The notes beneath the pieces were generated by a model. That model was not told the DNA's origin. It made no database searches and saw only the letters and a list, made by a program, of their open reading frames with translations. Position numbers and translations under genes: made by a program. From assembly GCA_031256125.1 (NCBI GenBank), contig JAIRRE010000082.1, positions 1 to 14,279 on the forward strand: DNA of 14,279 nt, written 5' to 3'. This DNA comes from Burkholderiaceae bacterium. GTDB lineage: Bacteria > Pseudomonadota > Gammaproteobacteria > Burkholderiales > Burkholderiaceae_C. This document shows positions 6,639 to 14,279 of the stretch, piece by piece (within the stretch, counting starts at the first letter, position 1; each line of letters starts with the position of its first letter).

Positions 6639-7181
6639 CTACACCCCTCCTGGCAACTTTGAGCGCATCATTTCCTTGCGGTCAAACCTGCGCCCATCCA
6701 TGACAAAGGTGCCGTCGCCTATGGCGTGGATCAGGCGCTGCTCCTTGCGCTCGGCATCGAACCAAGCCGCCACGCCTTGCAGGATGACGATGTTGTGGCG
6801 CTCGATGATCTCGACCACCTGGCATTCAATATTGGCCAAGCATTGCGCGATGAGCGGCGGGTGCACGTGTGTGGCCTTCACGCGCGTCAGGCCGAACTGC
6901 TCGAACTTGTCCACATCGCGCCCACAGCAGGTGCCCACGCCGACGGCGGTGTCGAGCATGTCTGCCGCCGGAATGGCGAGCACGCATTCCTTGGTCTTTT
7001 TGAGTGCAGCATAAGAGTAATTCCAGGGGCCGGTGGTGATGGCAAAGGACGCGGACAAATCCAGCCCCATGGTCCAGGTGATGGTCATCACGTTGTCCTT
7101 GCCGCCATCATGCGTCGTGACCAGCACGACCGGCCCCGGCTCTATCAGCGTAAAAGCCTTGTGGAGCGGTAGCGTTTCCAT
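6639..7181 (-). CDS. Flavin reductase-like (FMN-binding split barrel) protein
   Basis: A 180-residue flavoprotein of the flavin reductase-like / flavoredoxin group, which binds FMN and passes electrons from NAD(P)H or a partner protein. Family-like stretches are VVLVTTHDGGKDNVMTITWT (18-37), FAITTGPWNYSYAAL (46-60) and ECVLAIPAADMLDTAVGVGT (65-84), the N-terminal barrel that contacts the flavin phosphate. Later HPPLIAQCLANIECQV (107-122) and ILQGVAAWFD (133-142) are also typical. Cysteines C85-C86 are adjacent, which is unusual and could be redox-active. The ATG at 7181 is preferred over the 7217 start of the open frame because GGGGAC precedes it and the family start follows it. A promoter is proposed at 7216-7243. 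The next gene starts at its stop codon and uses its final codons as a ribosome binding site. Confidence 0.85.
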   Translation of the reverse strand: METLPLHKAFTLIEPGPVVLVTTHDGGKDNVMTITWTMGLDLSASFAITTGPWNYSYAALKKTKECVLAIPAADMLDTAVGVGTCCGRDVDKFEQFGLTRVKATHVHPPLIAQCLANIECQVVEIIERHNIVILQGVAAWFDAERKEQRLIHAIGDGTFVMDGRRFDRKEMMRSKLPGGV

Positions 7182-7215
7182 GTCAGTCCCCGTTCTGGTT
7201 CTATGAGGAAAGCCC

Positions 7216-7243
7216 ATCGTATGCGATTTAGCACGCGCGGCAA
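7216..7243 (-). promoter_or_regulatory. Candidate sigma70 promoter for the flavin reductase gene
   Basis: On the minus strand TTGCCG (7243-7238, 4/6) and TACGAT (7221-7216, 4/6) are 16 bp apart. Transcription would start near 7209, giving a leader of about 28 bases. It is the only plausible pair seen in the gap between the transporter remnant and this gene. Confidence 0.3.
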
Positions 7244-7266
7244 ACTAACCTCACCCTCGTTTTCAT

Positions 7267-7631
7267 TCACGACCGTATATCCGGCAGCAATGCCGCGCAC
7301 AGCCCCGGCAGAGGCAAGAAGGCGTAAACCTGATAGACGAAGCTCATGCTGGTCATATCGGCCCAGTGCCGCCGCGCCGACGCTGAAAGCAAAGCCGAAG
7401 AACAGGCCCGATGTCATGCCCACTTTGCCGGGCAGCCGTTCTCGCGCATAGACCAGGATGGCCGGGAAAGCCGAGGCCAGTACCAGCCCGATGATGAACA
7501 CCCGCACGCCCGTCCACAGCAGACTGGCGTGCGGCAGCAGCAGCAGAGTCGCCAGCGTAAAGCCATGCCCACCGGCAGCGAAAACTCCACCGCAACGGCA
7601 GTGCAGGCCGATAAAGCTGTTGATATGGCGA
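7267..7631 (-). pseudogene. Decayed 3' remnant of a fosmidomycin-resistance-type MFS transporter
   Basis: The conceptual protein, read across three frames, resembles the last third of Fsr-like major facilitator transporters: FSLPVGMA, a shift near 7561-7564, then FTLATLLLLPHASLLWTGV, FIIGLVLASAFPAILVYARE, LPGKVGMTSGLFFGFAF and GAAALG, a second shift near 7359-7364, then ADMTSMSFVYQVYAFLPLPG and LCAALLPDIRS with a stop at 7267-7269. The VGM-xxGLFFGFAF and FVYQ-x-xAFLP blocks are typical of Fsr. The N-terminal two thirds are absent; similarity begins just after the gyrB stop. With no start region and two frameshifts this cannot make a transporter. A sequencing error could explain one shift but not the missing part. 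Confidence 0.75.
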
Positions 7632-11493
<3,862 letters not shown>

Positions 11494-11607
11494 GGGCTTG
11501 TCCTCGTGGGTTTGGCTTTTATTGGAGAAATGTTGTGGAAATGCCGCTGCGGGCAAATATCGTATTGTGACGGGTTTTGATGCCGCTCCCGGCGGCTCTT
11601 GGCGCCG

Positions 11608-13113
11608 TCAGCCCTTCAAGGTCTGTTCCAGCACGTGCAACTGCTGATTGAGTTCGGTGTTTTGCTGGCGCTCGCCTGTGATCTTTCGCACCGCGTGCAG
11701 TACGGTGGTGTGATCGCGTCCGCCAAACTGCTCGCCGATTTCGGGCAGGCTTTTGCGCGTCAGCTCCTTGGCCAGATACATGGCAATCTGGCGCGGACGG
11801 GCGATCGAGGCCGGGCGTTTTTTGCTGTACATGTCGGCGGTCTTGATCTTGTAATAGTCGGCCACCGTTTTCTGGATGTTTTCCACGCTGATCTGGCGGT
11901 TCTGGATCGACAGCAGGTCGCGCAGCGCCTCGCGCGCCAGTTCAATCGAAATGTCTTTCTGGTTGAAGCGAGCGTAGGCCAAAATTTTGCGCAGCGCCCC
12001 TTCGAGTTCGCGCACGTTTGAGCGCACGTTCTTGGCGACGAAAAAAGCCACTTCTTCAGGCATTTCGGTACCTTCGGCGGCCGCTTTGCTAATCAGAATG
12101 GCTACCCGCATTTCCAGCTCAGGCGGCTCCAGCGCCACTGTCAGGCCCGAATCGAAGCGCGAGATCAGGCGCTCGTGGATGTCGGTCAGGCCCTTGGGAT
12201 ATGTGTCGCTGGTCATCACGATATGGCTGTGCTTGGCCAGCAGCGCTTCGAAGGCGTTGTAGAACTCTTCCTGCGTGCGCTCCTTGTTGGCGATGAACTG
12301 CACGTCGTCGATCAGCAGCAAATCCAGCGAGTGGTAACGCGCCTTGAACTCGTCGAAGGTTTTGCGCTGGTAGGACTTGACCACGTCGGAGACGAATTGC
12401 TCGGCGTGGATATAGAGCACTTTGGCGGTGGGCCGCGTTTGCAACAGCCGGTTACCAATGGCGTGCATCAGGTGCGTCTTGCCCAAGCCCACGCCGCCAT
12501 AGACGAACAGCGGGTTGTAAAGCCGCCCCGGATCGCCGGCCACATGCAGCGCCGCAGCCCGCGCCATGCGGTTGGCCGAACCTTCGACCAGGTTGTCGAA
12601 CGTCAGCGCCGCATTCAGGCGGGTACGGGTGCCGGCGTTGGCCGCCGCCGATGATTCGGGCGGCTGCGCCTCCTCGGCGGAGGCCGTCAGATGGGACGCC
12701 AGGTTTTCGGACACCCCCATGAACTCCGCGCCAGGGATCGCCGCCGGGTTGCGCGCCTGCGGCGCGGACGCGGTGGCGGATGGCGCCGACGCGGTACGGG
12801 GCGCCAGCGCCAGTTCCAGCGTCACCGGCGCGCCGCGCAGTTCTTCCAGGGCGGCGGCGATGCGCCCAGCGTATTGGGCGCGAATCCAATCGAGCTTGAA
12901 GCGGTTGGCCACCAGCACCGTCACCCGTGCGCCATCGGGGGCTATCCGTACCTGCAAGGGCGAAATCCAAGTGGAAAACTGCTGCGGCGGCAACGCCTGC
13001 GCCAGCCGCGTCAGACACTTCGACCAAAGATCGGCGCGCTCGCTGGCGGCCTTCCTACTTGGCTCCAAAACAGCCAAATCGGGGACATCATCAAGCAGTG
13101 CGGTTTCGTTCAT
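11608..13113 (-). CDS. dnaA: Chromosomal replication initiator protein DnaA
   Basis: The initiator ATPase that binds DnaA boxes at oriC, melts the origin and loads DnaB. It has 501 residues. Domain I (about 25-105) contains [16 protein letters not shown] low-complexity Ala/Pro-rich domain II runs over about 105-160. AAA+ domain III starts at [15 protein letters not shown], with Walker A GGVGLGKT (206-213), Walker B LLLIDD (265-270), and HERLISRF (313-320) with the arginine-finger position R319. DNA-binding domain IV has [12 protein letters not shown] (464-475). The N-terminus has about 25 extra residues before the usual domain I start and no clear Shine-Dalgarno, so a slightly later start is possible, although no other ATG lies near. 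It heads the dnaA-dnaN-gyrB cluster, and DnaA boxes in its leader and promoter suggest autoregulation. Confidence 0.98.
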   Translation of the reverse strand: MNETALLDDVPDLAVLEPSRKAASERADLWSKCLTRLAQALPPQQFSTWISPLQVRIAPDGARVTVLVANRFKLDWIRAQYAGRIAAALEELRGAPVTLELALAPRTASAPSATASAPQARNPAAIPGAEFMGVSENLASHLTASAEEAQPPESSAAANAGTRTRLNAALTFDNLVEGSANRMARAAALHVAGDPGRLYNPLFVYGGVGLGKTHLMHAIGNRLLQTRPTAKVLYIHAEQFVSDVVKSYQRKTFDEFKARYHSLDLLLIDDVQFIANKERTQEEFYNAFEALLAKHSHIVMTSDTYPKGLTDIHERLISRFDSGLTVALEPPELEMRVAILISKAAAEGTEMPEEVAFFVAKNVRSNVRELEGALRKILAYARFNQKDISIELAREALRDLLSIQNRQISVENIQKTVADYYKIKTADMYSKKRPASIARPRQIAMYLAKELTRKSLPEIGEQFGGRDHTTVLHAVRKITGERQQNTELNQQLHVLEQTLKG

Positions 13114-13172
13114 GCGGCGGGGACGGAATGGGGAACTCGGCAGCTGGAAGGGGACAGGAAGATCGTTCAGCC

Positions 13173-13231
13173 TGTGGACAAATCACAGCTCGACAGGGTT
13201 TAAAGTATAGCGCCAGATTTGGTTATCCACA
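13173..13231 (-). promoter_or_regulatory. dnaA: dnaA promoter candidate flanked by two DnaA boxes
   Basis: A -10-like TATACT (13209-13204, 5/6) on the minus strand would start transcription near 13197. The perfect DnaA box at 13223-13231 falls where the -35 should be, and no good -35 hexamer is seen. The second box at 13173-13181 is in the leader. This layout fits DnaA repressing its own gene, as known in other bacteria. Confidence 0.45.
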
Positions 13232-13451
13232 TCGCCTCCGGGCGCTTCCGGCGGCATCAGTGCCCGTCCGGGCGCGTTACCAGCTCTTAGTTACACACTT
13301 TCTGGCAGTTCGGCACAACATAATCCGATCGCGTCTTATCCTCATTTCTGATGATAACCTTCCAAAGATGTTGATTGAAGTATTTGAAACCATAACAAGA
13401 CCCATGCGCGCGCCTATTGCGAGCGTATTCTCAACGGCCTTGGAAGACGGC

Positions 13452-13479
13452 TATTCAGAATATAAGGCGACGCTGAATA
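13452..13479. repeat. Short inverted repeat in the putative origin region
   Basis: TATTCAG (13452-13458) and CTGAATA (13473-13479) are perfect reverse complements 14 bp apart. It could be a protein-binding site or a trace of a mobile element end; nothing else supports either. Confidence 0.3.
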
Positions 13480-13520
13480 AGTTTGCGCGACCGGGCTGGG
13501 GCGGGATACGAGGCATAGCA

Positions 13521-13540
13521 GCGATACCCGGTGGTATCGC
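13521..13540. repeat. Perfect 8-bp-arm inverted repeat upstream of dnaA
   Basis: GCGATACC (13521-13528) and GGTATCGC (13533-13540) are exact reverse complements around the tetraloop CGGT. It lies 73 bases after the ABC ATPase stop, so it might end that transcript, but no T tract follows on the minus strand. A protein site at the origin is an alternative. Confidence 0.5.
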
Positions 13541-13613
13541 CAGCATTTGTAACCCAGCGCGAAACGCCCAAATCCGGGATGCACCAGCCGCGTGAGACCT
13601 GTTCGGCGTTGCC

Positions 13614-14279
13614 TTAAGATTCCACGTCTGCCAGACTGAATATCTCCGTTTGGTCGTTATAGGAAAAAATTTCGGCGTAGCGGCCCCAGTCGATCACGGC
13701 ATCCAGCGTTTCGGTGGCTGCGCCGTCGGAGAGAAAATCTTCCAGCTCCTGCTCGAAGCGCATGCGCGGCGCGCGGTGGCCGGGCCGTTCATCAAGCACT
13801 TTGCGAATGCGCGCGGCCAGCGGCACGTGTTCGAGCAAGTGCTGGGCGAACAGGGTCTTGCGCTCCTGCGTGCCGAACTCGGCGAATACCCGCGCTTGCG
13901 GCGTCAGGAACACGTCCCCCTGGCGCACTTCGGCAAACCCCAATATCTGGAGCACTTCGACAATTGGGAACAGATCGTCCACCTCCAGATGCAAGGAACG
14001 GGCGATTTCCGGCATGTCGGCCCGCCCGTGGTAGGGGGCGGCGGCGAGCATTTCGATCAGGCCCGCCATCAGGTTGGTCGAGACTCGTGGCAGGCGGCTG
14101 CCCAGTTCCAGCCCTTTTTTGGCCGCTTCGTTGGCGGCGCGTTCCGTCATCCGCGCGTAGATGTCGTCCACCAGCGTGCGGAACGCCGGGCCGAGCCGAT
14201 TCCTGGGACGCCGGAACGGCACCGTGATTTCGGCGATGACCCGGCCCGGGTTGGACGACAGCACCAGGATGCGGTCGCA
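13614..14279 (-). CDS. ABC transporter ATP-binding protein with AAA-associated C-terminal domain (NitT/TauT-like), 5' end outside window
   Basis: 221 C-terminal residues are visible; the frame is open at the right edge. The first residues, CDRILVLSSNPGRVIAEI, match the segment just after the switch histidine of ABC ATPases, so Walker A, the signature and Walker B lie outside. From about residue 60 the sequence is a helical, winged-helix-like domain (GLIEMLAAAPYHGRADMPEI, LHLEVDDLFPIVEVLQILGF, AEVRQGDVFLTPQARVFAEF) that fits the AAA-associated C-terminal domain found on ATPases of the nitrate/sulfonate/taurine type. Such subunits, usually about 430-450 residues, drive import at the inner membrane with a permease and a binding protein. 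The gene ends 500 bp upstream of dnaA on the same strand, where rpmH is normally found divergently. The substrate cannot be told. Confidence 0.85.
   Translation of the reverse strand, partial: CDRILVLSSNPGRVIAEITVPFRRPRNRLGPAFRTLVDDIYARMTERAANEAAKKGLELGSRLPRVSTNLMAGLIEMLAAAPYHGRADMPEIARSLHLEVDDLFPIVEVLQILGFAEVRQGDVFLTPQARVFAEFGTQERKTLFAQHLLEHVPLAARIRKVLDERPGHRAPRMRFEQELEDFLSDGAATETLDAVIDWGRYAEIFSYNDQTEIFSLADVES

Larger units (their letters stand above)
13114..13613. other. Non-coding region upstream of dnaA, candidate chromosomal origin (oriC)
   Basis: This 500-bp stretch has no convincing gene on either strand. It contains the DnaA box TTATCCACA (13223-13231, perfect), TTGTCCACA on the minus strand (13181-13173, one mismatch) and TTATCCTCA (13336-13344, one mismatch). 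The line 13321-13380 is only 38% GC by hand count, against 57% in the preceding line, and could be a DNA unwinding element. Two inverted repeats lie at 13452-13479 and 13521-13540. Location next to dnaA plus the boxes fits oriC, but three boxes is few for a betaproteobacterial origin and the usual rpmH neighbour is absent. Confidence 0.6.

Noticed and set aside
7145..7507. 120-codon minus-strand ORF starting at a GTG
   Set aside because: It is the middle frame of the decayed MFS transporter running past the second frameshift into the flavin reductase gene, not a separate gene.
13262..13273. GCCCG/CGGGC palindrome
   Set aside because: A 5-bp stem with a 2-base loop is expected by chance at this GC content and cannot form a stable hairpin.
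13368..13595. 75-codon plus-strand ORF in the region upstream of dnaA
   Set aside because: It has no ribosome binding site, no recognisable domain, and covers the AT-rich patch and palindromes; it is also part of a longer chance frame running antisense through dnaA.

Overview
The window reads as chromosomal DNA of a GC-rich betaproteobacterium, probably Burkholderiales. This is inferred from the DnaA, DnaN and GyrB sequences, the large Gram-negative insert in GyrB, and the high GC of most genes (about 67% in one 60-base line counted by hand, positions 6901-6960). No species can be named from the sequence alone.

Left block (1-4054): a MocR-type regulator (GntR helix-turn-helix fused to an aminotransferase-like domain, cut by the window edge) diverges from three co-directional genes: a LysE/RhtB exporter, a D-2-hydroxyacid dehydrogenase and a class I PLP aminotransferase. 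The last two overlap by ATGA. The 120-bp divergent gap holds an 11-bp-arm inverted repeat, a sigma70-like promoter and an 11-bp-period direct repeat. The set looks like a self-regulated unit that transaminates an amino acid, reduces the 2-oxo acid and exports a substrate or product; the substrate is not visible.

Second block (4056-5726): a MarR regulator diverges from a zinc-free quinone-oxidoreductase-like MDR enzyme. A near-consensus promoter runs into an imperfect palindrome in the gap. A possible 29-codon leader ORF lies in the long 5' leader of the enzyme gene.

Third block (5799-7631): a flavin-reductase-like gene is followed without a gap by a markedly AT-richer gene of unknown function whose ribosome binding site lies inside the last codons of the reductase. 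Next to them is a decayed 3' remnant of a fosmidomycin-resistance-type MFS transporter with two frameshifts, directly abutting the end of gyrB.

Right block (7632-14279): the replication-start cluster dnaA-dnaN-gyrB, all on the minus strand. Upstream of dnaA is a 500-bp non-coding stretch with three DnaA-box-like sites, an AT-rich patch and two inverted repeats, the best oriC candidate here. The usual rpmH neighbour is not there; instead the 3' half of an ABC-transporter ATPase with an AAA-associated C-terminal domain enters from the right edge. The dnaN-gyrB gap contains complementary repeats that can form alternative RNA hairpins upstream of gyrB.

The most unusual items are the AT-rich unknown gene and its tight junction with the reductase, the alternative hairpins before gyrB, the altered gene neighbourhood of the origin, and the MocR-controlled transaminase/dehydrogenase/exporter unit. 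None can be shown to be new without database searches.
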